Below, one piece after another: positions 1 to 10,531 of a stretch of 64,000 nt of DNA. The DNA lies in the NCBI RefSeq assembly GCF_001270495.1, contig NZ_LGUR01000197.1, positions 31,206 to 95,205 on the forward strand, read 5' to 3'. Both the position numbers and the translations under genes were made by a program. How positions within the stretch are numbered: the stretch's first letter is position 1; each line of letters starts with the position of its first letter. A model generated the notes under the pieces. The model saw only the letters and a list, made by a program, of their open reading frames with translations. It had not been told where the DNA came from and ran no database searches. This DNA comes from Streptomyces viridochromogenes (lineage in GTDB: Bacteria > Actinomycetota > Actinomycetes > Streptomycetales > Streptomycetaceae).

Positions 1-738
1 GCGACGAGAGTGGACGCGGGTGACAAGCAGTACCCCGACCACCGCACGGTGGTGCAGGCGTTGGGCCTGGCCGCCGTACCGATGCTGATCGTGCTGCTCA
101 TGCCCGACCTCGGCTCGGTCATGGTGATGGTGGTGATCGTTCTGGGCGTGCTGCTCGCGTCCGGTTCCTCCAACCGCTGGGTCTTCGGGCTGATCGGCGC
201 GGGCACCATGGGGGCGATCGCGGTCTGGCAGCTGGGCGTCCTGGACGACTACCAGATCGCCCGCTTCGCGGCCTTCGCCAACCCCGAACTCGACCCGGCG
301 GGCGTCGGCTACAACACCAACCAGGCACGCATCGCGATCGGCTCGGGCGGGCTCGCGGGCTCGGGACTGTTCCACGGCTCGCAGACGACCGGCCAGTTCG
401 TGCCGGAGCAGCAGACCGACTTCGTCTTCACCGTCGCGGGGGAGGAGCTGGGCTTCATCGGCGGCGGGCTGATCATCCTGCTCCTCGGCGTGATCCTGTG
501 GCGCGCCTGCCGCATCGCACGCGAGACGACCGAGCTGTACGGGACGATCGTCGCCGCGGGAATCGTGGCGTGGTTCGCCTTCCAGGCCTTCGAGAACATC
601 GGCATGACCCTCGGAATCATGCCGGTGACCGGCCTGCCGCTGCCGTTCGTGTCCTACGGCGGGTCGTCGATGTTCGCGGTGTGGGTGGCGGTGGGGTTGT
701 TGCAGTCGATTCGGGTACAGCGCCCGATGTCGGCGTGA
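1..738 (+). CDS. rodA: RodA-family (SEDS) peptidoglycan polymerase, C-terminal part
   Basis: This is the 3' part of a SEDS glycosyltransferase that polymerises lipid II in the membrane with a partner class B penicillin-binding protein. The reading frame is open from the first base, so the gene starts upstream; about 245 residues of a usual ~400 are present. Several hydrophobic helices are visible, as are the SEDS signatures QARIAIGSGGLAGSGLF, FVPEQQTDFVFTVAGEELGF and, near the end, PVTGLPLPFVSYGGSSM. The RodA-type QTDFVF loop and the position next to the CYTH-CHAD and radical SAM genes fit the mre-linked rodA of Streptomyces rather than ftsW. A GTG at base 10 lies inside the protein and is not the start. 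Confidence 0.93.
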   Translation, partial: ATRVDAGDKQYPDHRTVVQALGLAAVPMLIVLLMPDLGSVMVMVVIVLGVLLASGSSNRWVFGLIGAGTMGAIAVWQLGVLDDYQIARFAAFANPELDPAGVGYNTNQARIAIGSGGLAGSGLFHGSQTTGQFVPEQQTDFVFTVAGEELGFIGGGLIILLLGVILWRACRIARETTELYGTIVAAGIVAWFAFQAFENIGMTLGIMPVTGLPLPFVSYGGSSMFAVWVAVGLLQSIRVQRPMSA

Positions 739-817
739 CCGCTGCGCTGGGCTGGGGCCGTGGGGGCTGACTGGTAGCTGCGGCGCCGGCCGGGGCCGGG
801 GGCGTCAGGTGGGTCCT

Positions 818-920
818 GGAGTGCCGGTGCGGCGACGGGGGTGGAGTGAGGACCTGGCGCTGAGGGCTGGAGTGACGGCCTGGCGCCGAGGGCTGGAGTG
901 CTGACCTCGCGCCGTGCCGC
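818..920. repeat. 25-26 bp tandem repeat (about four units)
   Basis: The hexamer GGAGTG recurs at 818, 843, 869 and 895. The units at 843-868 and 869-894 are near identical over 26 bp, and the outer two are degenerate. Confidence 0.8.
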
Positions 921-1052
921 CGGGCCGGGACTGTGGTGCCAGCAGGGGCCGAGGGACGGCTGGGCCTCGGCTGGGGCCGCGGCGGCTGACCGGTGCGGGG
1001 GTGCCCGCCGTGGACTTGGAGCTGTGGCGCCGGACCGGACCTGCGGTGGCCT

Positions 1053-1115
1053 GCCGAGTTGGTCTGTGTGTCTGTCGGGACGGGGCGTCTGTCTCGCCGA
1101 GTTGGTCTGTGTGTC
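1053..1115. repeat. 20-bp direct repeat, period 43
   Basis: The 20-base word GCCGAGTTGGTCTGTGTGTC occurs at 1053-1072 and again at 1096-1115. Together with the neighbouring arrays it shows this spacer grew by local duplication. Confidence 0.75.
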
Positions 1116-1320
1116 CGCCGGATTGGTGCGTCCGCCTCGCCGATCGGGTCCGTGCGTCCCCGGCGGATCAGTTCCGCTGCCCCGCCGAACCGGTCCGTCC
1201 GCCCCTGGTCCGTCCGCCCCCGGCCCGGTCGCCCCCGACCCGGGCCGTCCGCCCGCCGGATCCGTCCGGCTGCCCCGCGGAACCGAACCGGTCCCTCCGC
1301 CCCGCTCAACGGTCCCTTGC

Positions 1321-1389
1321 CCCGCCGAACCTGTACCGTGCGCCCCGCCGAACCTGTACCGTGCGCCCCGCCCAACCGGTACCGTGCGC
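1321..1389. repeat. 23-bp tandem repeat, three units
   Basis: Units at 1321-1343 and 1344-1366 are identical; 1367-1389 differs at a few bases. Each unit ends in ACCGTGCGC. No coding role is evident. Confidence 0.85.
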
Positions 1390-1502
1390 CCCGCCGGACC
1401 CGGCCGCAAGGGCCTGTTTCTCTGTCGTCGCCCCCCTGTTCGCCTGCGGTTCATGGCTGGTAAGCCCTGTCATCCGGGTCCGACTCCCACTAGATTCGGG
1501 TC

Positions 1503-3005
1503 ATGGCGGACACGAAGCGCGAAATCGAGCGGAAGTATGAGTCCGACGACAGCGGCCTGCCCGATCTGACCGGCGTTGCCGGTGTCGAGGCCGTGATCGA
1601 CAAGGGTGTCGCGCATCTGGACGCCACCTACTACGACACCGCGGACGAGCGCCTCGATGCGTCGTCGATCACCCTGCGCCGCAGAACCGGTGGCTCCGAC
1701 GCGGGCTGGCATCTGAAGTTCCCCGTCGCTCCGGGGGTACGGGACGAGGTCCAGGCCCCGCTGTCCGACGCCCTGCCCGACGCGCTCGCCGGCCTCGTCC
1801 GTTCCCGGGTACGGGACGCCGAGCTGGCGCCCGTGGTCCGGCTGCGTTCCGAGCGCGACGTGCGCGACCTCGTGGACGCCGACGGCCGGGTGCTGGCCGA
1901 GGTCAGCGTGGACGCCGTACACGCGCAACGGCTCGCCGGAGGGGACGGCAGTGCCCAGTGGACCGAGATCGAGGTGGAGCTGGCGGACGGCGTCGACCCG
2001 GCCTTCCTCGACAAGGTGGAGAAGCGGTTGCGCAAGGCAGGCGTACGGCCGTCGAAGTCGACGTCGAAGCTCGCGCGAGCCCTGGCCGAGACCGCACCGA
2101 AGAAGCCCGCCCCCGCGTCCGCCGAGGACCCGGTGACCGCGGGCGACCACGTGCTCGCGTACGTCCGTGCCCAGCGGGACGCGATCGTCGAGCTCGACCC
2201 CGCCGTACGCCAGGACGTCGAGGACTCCGTCCACAGCATGCGCGTCGCCACCCGCCGGATGCGCAGCACCTTCAAGTCCTTCGGCAAGGTCCTGGACCGG
2301 GCGGTCACCGATCCCATCGGTGACGAGCTGAAGTGGCTGGCCGGCGAGCTGGGCGTGGACCGGGACCGGGAGGTGCTGAACGAACGTCTGTCGGCCGCTC
2401 TCGACGAGGTGCCCCACGCGCTGGTGTCCGGTCCGGTCGTCGAGCGGCTGAGCCAATGGGCGGGTGACAGGCCCGGCGGGGCGAGCAGCCGGCTGATCGG
2501 GGTGCTCGACTCCCGCCGCTACCTGGACCTGCTCGATGCCGTGGACGGGGTGCTCACCGACCCGCCGCTGCGGAAGGCGGCCGGGAAGAAGCCCGGCAAG
2601 GTGCTCCCCAAGGCCGTGCGGAAGGACTTCGGCAAGGTGTCCGCGCTCGTCGGGCAGGCGCTGGAGCTGGAACCCGGCACCGACCGGGACGTCGCCATCC
2701 ACGAGGCCCGCAAGAAGACCAAGCGCACCCGCTACGCGGCGGAGGCCGCCACGCCCGCCCTGGGCAAGCCCGCCAAGGCCCTGACCAAGGCCATGAAGTC
2801 CTTGCAGAACCTGCTCGGGGAGCACCAGGACAGCGTCATGGCCCGCCAGACCCTGCGCGAGCTGTCCGCGGTCGCACACGCGGCGGGGGAGAGCGCCTTC
2901 ACATACGGGTTGCTGTACGGGCGTGAGGAGCAGCGGGCGGCGGCCGTGGAGGCCGAGCTGCCCGGGGTCTGGGACGGGATCAAGGGCGGGGCGGACGTCC
3001 TCTGA
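1503..3005 (+). CDS. CYTH and CHAD domain-containing protein
   Basis: This 500-residue cytoplasmic protein joins an N-terminal CYTH (triphosphate tunnel) domain to a C-terminal CHAD domain. The CYTH domain, roughly residues 5-200, opens with the EIERKYE signature that binds triphosphate and metal, followed by a YYDTAD segment and an LRRRTGG strand. The CHAD domain, about 215-495, has the histidine-containing helices DSVHSMRVATRRMRS and AIHEARKKTKRTRYAAE. CHAD domains bind polyphosphate, and CYTH enzymes hydrolyse inorganic or organic triphosphates, so a role in polyphosphate metabolism is inferred. The ATG at 1503 begins exactly at the conserved MADTKREIERK start. The next gene begins shortly after its stop. 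Confidence 0.92.
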   Translation: MADTKREIERKYESDDSGLPDLTGVAGVEAVIDKGVAHLDATYYDTADERLDASSITLRRRTGGSDAGWHLKFPVAPGVRDEVQAPLSDALPDALAGLVRSRVRDAELAPVVRLRSERDVRDLVDADGRVLAEVSVDAVHAQRLAGGDGSAQWTEIEVELADGVDPAFLDKVEKRLRKAGVRPSKSTSKLARALAETAPKKPAPASAEDPVTAGDHVLAYVRAQRDAIVELDPAVRQDVEDSVHSMRVATRRMRSTFKSFGKVLDRAVTDPIGDELKWLAGELGVDRDREVLNERLSAALDEVPHALVSGPVVERLSQWAGDRPGGASSRLIGVLDSRRYLDLLDAVDGVLTDPPLRKAAGKKPGKVLPKAVRKDFGKVSALVGQALELEPGTDRDVAIHEARKKTKRTRYAAEAATPALGKPAKALTKAMKSLQNLLGEHQDSVMARQTLRELSAVAHAAGESAFTYGLLYGREEQRAAAVEAELPGVWDGIKGGADVL

Positions 3006-3093
3006 GCCTTCGGACGTGCTGAGGGTGTCCGCGGCCGCGTTAGGCTAGATGGTCACCCCTGTCCGTTCAGTCCAGCTCACGAAGGTTCGCGAG

Positions 3094-5058
<1,965 letters not shown>

Positions 5059-5469
5059 GGTGGGCGAGGCGCTCGGTCGGGGTTTCCCGTCCGAGCTCGT
5101 CGGTGCGATTGGCGTCGCCTCGTACGCCGCTCCCAGGCCCTGCTGGGGCCCCTCACCTCGTCTCTGAGGCGGAGTGGGTCTGAGGGTCGTTCCAGGCGGG
5201 AGCGCGCAAGCATCGCCTGTGATCCCCTTCTTGTTCAGAAGGGGATCATTGGTGTACCCGGATCTTCCCTCTCGCGTCTGCCAACCCCGCCCGTCAGGAT
5301 CTCTTGGCCTGGATGCAGATGTAGGGCCAGCTAGGACGGGGGAGGTCTCAGAACGGTCAACTGAGCTCCTCCGAGGGCCCCTGCGCGGTTGGCTGGTGCG
5401 GTCGGAGCCTGGCAGAGGCGTTGCTCCGGCAAGCTGAAGGCCGGTTGGTGTACTCAGGGGGCTGCAAGG
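5059..5469. other. Non-coding start of the accessory island
   Basis: These 411 bases lie between the radical SAM stop codon and the likely NACHT start. I find no credible gene. The only structure is the perfect 11-bp inverted repeat at 5221-5247. The NACHT promoter should lie here, but no clear -35/-10 pair stands out. Confidence 0.6.
5221..5247. terminator. Perfect hairpin, terminator or operator
   Basis: Arms GATCCCCTTCT (5221-5231) and AGAAGGGGATC (5237-5247) enclose a 5-base loop. It sits 160 bases after the radical SAM stop and has no T-run, as is common for Streptomyces terminators. It could also be a protein-binding site belonging to the island. Confidence 0.55.
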
Positions 5470-8400
5470 GTGCGGAACGTACTCCGACTCATGGGCGGTG
5501 CGGGGCTGCTGGTCACGGGCGGAGTGGCTACGAATCAAGTCCTGTCCGACAAGGGCCTCAGCTGGACATGGCTATATGCATCTCTGGGGATTGCGGTGCT
5601 CATGCTCCTCTACACGGAGGTATGGGCAGCTCCTGGTGGTGACGAAGCAGCGGGAAGCGCCAGGCCCAACGGTGCGCCAAACACGGGGCGGGGCGGACGT
5701 GCCGTGTACCTGCGGCAGTTGCGGGAGACCGTGCGGGATATGGAGACCGTGGGCGTCGCTACGCAAGGTGAGTTCGTGCTCCGCATGCACCAGGTATACG
5801 TAGATGTCAGCCTGGCGCCGCAGGTACTGCATGCCGTTGCCGGAGAGCCGCATCTGGGCGCTGTGCCTGGTGGCGAGGCTGGAGGACTGACGCGGCGCCG
5901 CAGTCTGGAATCCGTGCTGCGAGATGCCGAGCGAGGCGGGGCTGCCCGGGTTCTCGCAGTGATCGGCGGACCAGGGTCAGGGAAGACAACGCTGGCCCGC
6001 AACACGGCCCTCGCGCTGTGCGAGCACCGCTGGTGGCCCTGGGGGCGGTGCCTTCCCGTCCTGCTCTACTTGCGTGACCATTCCGCCAGGCTCCTCGTCA
6101 GTGAGGCACCCACGCTGGCGGCAGTAGCTGTCTCGTCCGGCTGGCTTGAGGGGAAGGTGTCGGAGGACTGGTTGGAGCGAAGGCTCGATCGTGGCGGGTG
6201 TGTGGTGCTACTGGACGGGCTGGATGAGGTAGCCGACCCTGCGGATCGAAGTCGGGTTGTGGCCTGGGTCGGGCGGCAAACGGAGCGACATCCTCGCAAC
6301 ATCTATGTGGTGACCTCGCGGCCGCACGGCTATCAGTCGAACCCGCTGCCTGGAGCCGAGGTGCTGCAAGTGCGGCGCTTCACGGGCGAGCAGATTTTTC
6401 AATTCCTGCATCAGTGGTCCTACGCCGTCGAAAGCCGAGCCCGGGCCCATACGAGGCGCGAGGTACACGCGGCCGCGGACAACTTCGCTGTGCGGCTGCG
6501 GACTCGGGCAAGCAGTCGGCACGAGTTGCGCACTGCCGGCGCAAGAAACGCAGAGGATCTGATGGCCCGGCTTCGGGACCAGCCAGCGCTGTACGACCTG
6601 GCGGCAAATCCACTGCTACTGACAATGATCGCGAACGTCCATCGCTACCGCGGGCAGCTGCCCGGAAGCCGCGCGGAACTCTACGCCGAGATGTGTGACG
6701 TGCTGCTGCACCGACGCTACGAAGCCCGCGGTCTTTCGGACGCCACCGGCTTGAACGGTCAGCACAAGCAGCACGTCATCCAGCATCTCGCCCTGGTCAT
6801 GATGCAGGCCAAGGTACGTGACTGGCCGGTGCGCGACGCGGCCGAAGCGATTCACCAGCCTCTGCAGGAAGTGCCCGGCAACGTCACCTCCGAAGTGTTT
6901 CTCGAAGAGTCTCGAAAGAGCGGCCTGCTGGTCGAACGCGAACACGGCTTCCACGGTTTTGCACACCTGACGCTGCAGGAGTACCTGGCAGCTGCTCAGC
7001 TCAGCACCCCCCGTGCTGATACGACGATCTTGACGGGAAGCGTCGATGACCCATGGTGGCGCGAGACGATCTTGCTGTGGGCCGCAGGCAACGACGCAAC
7101 CGAGGTCATCAGGGCCTGCCTGGATTCCGGCACCGTTCGTGCCCTGGCTCTGGCCTTCGACTGCGCCGACCAGGCACAGATCGTCGACCCGGCCGTCCGC
7201 AGCCGACTGGAGGCCCTGCTCACTGAGTCTGTCCGCAATCAGGTCGCGGATCCAGCCCTGCAGCGGGTTCTGGCTGGAGTCATGGCTACTCGCACCTTGC
7301 GCGAGACCATACAACTCAACGATTCCGCGGCCTTGTGCGCGCGACCTGTACCTCGAGCCCTGTACAACATGTTCATTCAGGAAGAAGAAGCCAACGGGCG
7401 CCATCACCCGGATGTCGCCGACACAGGCGGTAGCGACAACAGCAACGCAGCTGCGGTAGGGATGCAGGCCGGTGACGCCGAGCGCTTCGCCGTCTGGCTC
7501 AACAGCATCACCAGCGAAGCTACGTATCGTCTACCCACACCTGACGAACTCAAGGAACAACCCGCGGCGATTGCGACCGCTCTGAGGGGTCACACCGTCT
7601 GGGTCCAGGACGGCACCAGCACTCTCTTGTACCAGCCGCCGCAAGTGCCGTGGCCGTACACTCCTGTGCTCGTCACCATGAGGTCTCGTACCACTCCTAC
7701 CAGGTCCTCCGTTGCAAATGACCGTCAACAAATCACCAACTACCTGCGAATGCTTGCCATCCCCTCCGAACAACGCAGGCAGGTGTTGGACTGGGCCAGA
7801 GTGCTCAGCGTTGCTCTCACGCGTACTGCTGAATTCCGGAATGATCCCGACCTCGATTCCCTGAATCTCGTCCTCGACCTCGCGTTCGACCTCACACTTG
7901 ACCTCGCCTTGGACCTCGTCCTAACCGACGCACTTGACGGTGAACGTGACCATTCCCCCTTCTATCGGCCCGTGAGTCGCGCCCAAGCAGTCAGCCGCGC
8001 CCAAGCCATCAACCGCGCTCGCGCCCTCGCTGACGTTCTTAACCGCGACCATTTTCACGACCGCGTTGCTACCGGCGCGCTCGAATCTATCGGCGAAGCA
8101 CTGGCTCTCGACCCGGCTCTCGACGCCATTCGTGATCAGTTCGCCTTCGCCACCGGGTCTGATCCGGGTGATCGCCTGAACCGTGCTCGTGCTCTCAGCC
8201 GAGCCCTCAGTCTCTCCGTGAACCAAACTCTCAGTCACGCCGAGAGGGTCGGTCAGTCACTGAATAGCGACCTCATGGAGACTCTCTACCGCCTCCGCGC
8301 CCTAAGTAGCCCTGACGCTGGTATTCGCCCCCTTAACGCTGGAATTGCCGAATTAATCGCCGAGGCTCTTGCCTTCGCTTTTACGCGTGCACGTAACCTT

Positions 8401-9024
8401 GATCCCGATATCGGTGTCGACCTCGACCTCGACCTCGATCTCGACCTCGACGTCGAGAACCCCGCCCCGCTCATGCTCCATCTCAGTTCCCCTGAGAGGC
8501 TGACTCTGGCCGTCGACATCGCCCTTGATCAATTTGCCTACCCCGGAATGCCTAGAGCGGCCATCGCCGCGTTCCGGTCGCTAGTCGCGATCTGGGAACC
8601 TCCTGCCGGCGTAGAGTTGGCCTCAGCTCTGACGAGTTTGGACGATTTCCTGGCAGACGTTGGAGAGGAAACGTCCGCCGCTGAGAAAGGTCCAGAAGAT
8701 CCAGTCGGCACCGTGCGCCGTGTACGCGATTCGCTGCTGACTGGCCCGAGCGGCACGTCGCTACCCGTTCACGTACGACGGGCTGCGGAGAACACATTGG
8801 AATTGCTGACCGCAATGCGCGACCGCAGGCTTCCTGCCACCAATCTGACTCTGTCTTGCGCTCGCATGGGCCTCGTGGCTATGGCCGCTGTCCTGCAAGC
8901 AGCGGATCAACACGACGTAGCCCGAACCCTGCGTCGGGCATTGCAGAGCCTGACTGCGCAAGACCGCACATCGCCGAACCGGCAGGATTCCAATCAAATC
9001 CTTCTGGTCACGCGCACTCAGTAG
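5470..9024 (+). CDS. Membrane-anchored NACHT-domain NTPase
   Basis: This large STAND-type NTPase has about 1184 residues from the GTG at 5470; an earlier TTG at 5389 has no ribosome site. Two hydrophobic helices occupy residues ~8-50, so the rest probably faces the cytoplasm. The NACHT domain follows: Walker A GGPGSGKTT near residue 165, Walker B VVLLDGLDEVAD near 245 and a TSRPHGY sensor near 283, ending in the helical FAHLTLQEYLAA segment. A segment near residue 687 (YRLPTPDELKE) resembles formylglycine-generating-enzyme-like (FGE/SUMF1) domains. The remainder is helical, rich in RAxxLxRAL, with two (Asp-Leu)n tracts near 795-822 and 977-996. It contains a TTA codon (8353-8355) and more AT-rich codons than its neighbours. 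Bacterial NACHT proteins include antiphage factors; that role is inferred here. Confidence 0.85.
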   Translation: MRNVLRLMGGAGLLVTGGVATNQVLSDKGLSWTWLYASLGIAVLMLLYTEVWAAPGGDEAAGSARPNGAPNTGRGGRAVYLRQLRETVRDMETVGVATQGEFVLRMHQVYVDVSLAPQVLHAVAGEPHLGAVPGGEAGGLTRRRSLESVLRDAERGGAARVLAVIGGPGSGKTTLARNTALALCEHRWWPWGRCLPVLLYLRDHSARLLVSEAPTLAAVAVSSGWLEGKVSEDWLERRLDRGGCVVLLDGLDEVADPADRSRVVAWVGRQTERHPRNIYVVTSRPHGYQSNPLPGAEVLQVRRFTGEQIFQFLHQWSYAVESRARAHTRREVHAAADNFAVRLRTRASSRHELRTAGARNAEDLMARLRDQPALYDLAANPLLLTMIANVHRYRGQLPGSRAELYAEMCDVLLHRRYEARGLSDATGLNGQHKQHVIQHLALVMMQAKVRDWPVRDAAEAIHQPLQEVPGNVTSEVFLEESRKSGLLVEREHGFHGFAHLTLQEYLAAAQLSTPRADTTILTGSVDDPWWRETILLWAAGNDATEVIRACLDSGTVRALALAFDCADQAQIVDPAVRSRLEALLTESVRNQVADPALQRVLAGVMATRTLRETIQLNDSAALCARPVPRALYNMFIQEEEANGRHHPDVADTGGSDNSNAAAVGMQAGDAERFAVWLNSITSEATYRLPTPDELKEQPAAIATALRGHTVWVQDGTSTLLYQPPQVPWPYTPVLVTMRSRTTPTRSSVANDRQQITNYLRMLAIPSEQRRQVLDWARVLSVALTRTAEFRNDPDLDSLNLVLDLAFDLTLDLALDLVLTDALDGERDHSPFYRPVSRAQAVSRAQAINRARALADVLNRDHFHDRVATGALESIGEALALDPALDAIRDQFAFATGSDPGDRLNRARALSRALSLSVNQTLSHAERVGQSLNSDLMETLYRLRALSSPDAGIRPLNAGIAELIAEALAFAFTRARNLDPDIGVDLDLDLDLDLDVENPAPLMLHLSSPERLTLAVDIALDQFAYPGMPRAAIAAFRSLVAIWEPPAGVELASALTSLDDFLADVGEETSAAEKGPEDPVGTVRRVRDSLLTGPSGTSLPVHVRRAAENTLELLTAMRDRRLPATNLTLSCARMGLVAMAAVLQAADQHDVARTLRRALQSLTAQDRTSPNRQDSNQILLVTRTQ
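8426..8455 (+). repeat. Hexanucleotide tandem repeat coding for (Asp-Leu)n
   Basis: A GACCTC-type 6-bp unit is repeated about five times inside the NACHT gene, giving alternating Asp and Leu. Copy-number change would stay in frame. A looser version of the same pattern lies at 7852-7935. Confidence 0.8.
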
Positions 9025-9127
9025 TAGAACAAATCCCCCGACAAGTTCGGCCCCGCAGCCGTACCGTCGCGTTCCGCCGCGCACGGAAGAAAGGTTCGCT
9101 TCGGCTAGGGCCTGTGTTGAGTCGTGA

Positions 9128-9275
9128 TCATTGGAGGCTGCGCATCCAGATCACTGCTCCTCGCAGGTGGAGGCCAGCAAGATCGCTCTCGGGCATCTTG
9201 TCGTAGCGGCTCGCGATGCCGTGCCACGCCTTCAGCCCAGGACGCGGAACACAGCGAAGCTCCCGGTCGGCGATC
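9128..9275 (-). pseudogene. IS5-family transposase, C-terminal remnant
   Basis: The minus strand codes for the end of a DDE transposase, including LKAWHGIASRYDK and LAGLHLRGAVIWMRSLQ before a stop at 9128. This is the usual C-terminus of IS5-family transposases in Streptomyces. Upstream of about 9275 the similarity fades and there is no start. The GGGCCTGT word at 9110-9117 may be the element's end, since a similar GGCCTGT begins the other IS5 fragment near 10458. Confidence 0.75.
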
Positions 9276-9383
9276 TGCTGGCTGGCAGGCCGTCGGCCGG
9301 GAGCTTCGGTGTGGTCTTCTACCGGGCTGGGCTGGCGTTCTCCGCCAGAACCCGGTGAGGAGCTGAATGCCCTACGGATCAGC

Positions 9384-9722
9384 TCAGCAGCTGTACCACC
9401 CGGCGTAGGCGTCCCACTTGCCGTCCTTGGTGAATTCTGCGCTCTTGCCCTTGTTGATCGTGGTGCACTTCGAGTCGGGCATAAAGGCCCCCCTCCAGTC
9501 CACCTTGAGCTTCTTCTTGCTGGCGCAGTTGTTCGTGATCTTCACCCAGTGGTGATAGTACTTTCCGAAGGCGGTCTCCTCGTAGAAGGTCCTCCCATGC
9601 TGGACATTGACGCAGGAGGGCGCGGCGTTGGCCGCCGGAGCGGCGACACCCACGGTCACCAGGCTGGCGACAGCGCCGGCCGCCGCCAGGGCAGCGGACA
9701 TCCTCAGGGAAACTCGCTTCAT
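9384..9722 (-). CDS. Small secreted four-cysteine protein (alpha-amylase-inhibitor-like?)
   Basis: This 112-residue protein has a Sec signal peptide: MKRVSLRM, then a hydrophobic stretch, then cleavage after ANAA around residue 34. The mature part of ~78 residues begins APSCV and has four cysteines, compatible with two disulfides. The start is the ATG at 9722, because GGAGAG lies 6 bases upstream; an upstream in-frame start lacks this. The APSCV start, the xNNCA and LKV segments and the last Cys at the C-terminus recall tendamistat-type alpha-amylase inhibitors, but the Cys spacing differs and the inhibitory Trp-Arg-Tyr triplet is absent. The family assignment is therefore tentative. It is the only intact gene besides the NACHT gene inside the island. 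Confidence 0.75.
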   Translation of the reverse strand: MKRVSLRMSAALAAAGAVASLVTVGVAAPAANAAPSCVNVQHGRTFYEETAFGKYYHHWVKITNNCASKKKLKVDWRGAFMPDSKCTTINKGKSAEFTKDGKWDAYAGWYSC

Positions 9723-9738
9723 GACAGGAACTCTCCTC

Positions 9739-9753
9739 AACCTGTAACAGGTT
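9739..9753. promoter_or_regulatory. Palindrome upstream of the small secreted protein gene
   Basis: AACCTGT and ACAGGTT arms flank one base, 17 bases before the start codon at 9722. The position suits an operator or an RNA hairpin at the ribosome site. A looser relative with AACCT and AGGTT ends lies at about 9934-9953. Confidence 0.4.
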
Positions 9754-9960
9754 TCTGACTATTTCAGCAGGTCAGGCTAGGGACCCATGACACTCCCCCG
9801 TGCCTACGGTGAAGAGTAAGGTCGGCCGGCGATGACTCTGGCCATCTCGTGTGCCAGAGGCGGGTAGGGAAGACGTCCGAGCTGGTCTGAGCGACTTCCC
9901 GTAAGTAACGTACCGATGATCCAACTCCCGCTGAACCTATAACGTTTCAGGTTTGGCTTC

Positions 9961-10370
9961 TCAGATGCCGTTGATCAGGTTCCCGGCGAGGAACGGGGAG
10001 AACGTGCCGGCGGGGGTCCCGGGCGGGGCGGTACCGCACTGCCCTCGGAGTCCCCGGGGAATTTGATCCACAGCAGGTATTCGGCGCCGCCGATGCCGAG
10101 CGATGACGGCACGCCGAGCTTGCGGCCGGCGGGGTTGCGCAGTCGACGTGTTGGCCATTGGGGTCCATCGCGCCGTACCCGTTGCGGGAGGTGTCGACGA
10201 CGTACCTCGCGCCGCTCACTCCAGGTTCGCCAGCGCGGTCACGATCTGATTGCCGTAGCCGCAGCTGATGTCGGTGGCGTCGAAGTTGGCAGTGCCCACC
10301 GAGAACCGCTTCACGTGTGCGATGCCGCCCTGGACCGGACGAAGGCCGCTGTCACATCCGGCGAATCCTC
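9961..10370 (-). pseudogene. Broken GH6 cellulase, C-terminal part
   Basis: On the minus strand, pieces of a glycoside hydrolase family 6 catalytic domain can be read in different frames: GGIAHVKRFSVGTANFDATD, then YGNQIVTALANLE, a stop, SGARYVVDTSRNGYG, and finally CGTAPPGTPAGTFSPFLAG followed by NLINGI and a stop at 9961. The YVVDTSRNG motif and the C-terminus are typical of Streptomyces secreted GH6 endoglucanases. At least two frame breaks and one in-frame stop mean no functional protein can be made. The 5' end cannot be placed beyond about 10370. Confidence 0.75.
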
Positions 10371-10531
10371 GTACGGGCGATCACGTTCGTGGCGCTGTTC
10401 GAGGCCGGTGCCACGTCTCAGTCGTCCCAAGCCGCCATCCCACACCGCAGCCAACTAAGGCCTGTATCTGGTTGCGATCAATCTGTGAGTTCCAGCCCCG
10501 TATCGGGGGCGGATCAGGTAGTCCGTAGTGC

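Larger units (their letters stand above)
739..1502. other. Gene-free, repeat-rich intergenic stretch
   Basis: These 764 bases between rodA and the CYTH-CHAD gene contain no convincing gene. Open frames exist on both strands only because stop codons are scarce in such GC-rich DNA, and their translations are Arg/Pro/Gly low complexity. The stretch is built of several short tandem repeats, listed separately, and of C-rich runs around 1190-1260. The end (1480-1502) should carry the promoter or ribosome site of the CYTH-CHAD gene, but I see no strong motif. Confidence 0.7.

Noticed and set aside
739..1502. CRISPR array among the short repeats
   Set aside because: The units abut each other with no unique spacers, repeats vary, and no cas gene is in the window.
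617..1569. Several 150-270 residue frames on both strands of the spacer after rodA
   Set aside because: Their translations are Arg/Pro/Gly repeats from tandem DNA repeats, and no frame has a ribosome site or codon periodicity.
9025..9383. A recombinase or integrase gene that could move the island
   Set aside because: Only an IS5-type transposase tail is present. No tyrosine or serine recombinase motif was found between 5059 and 11322.
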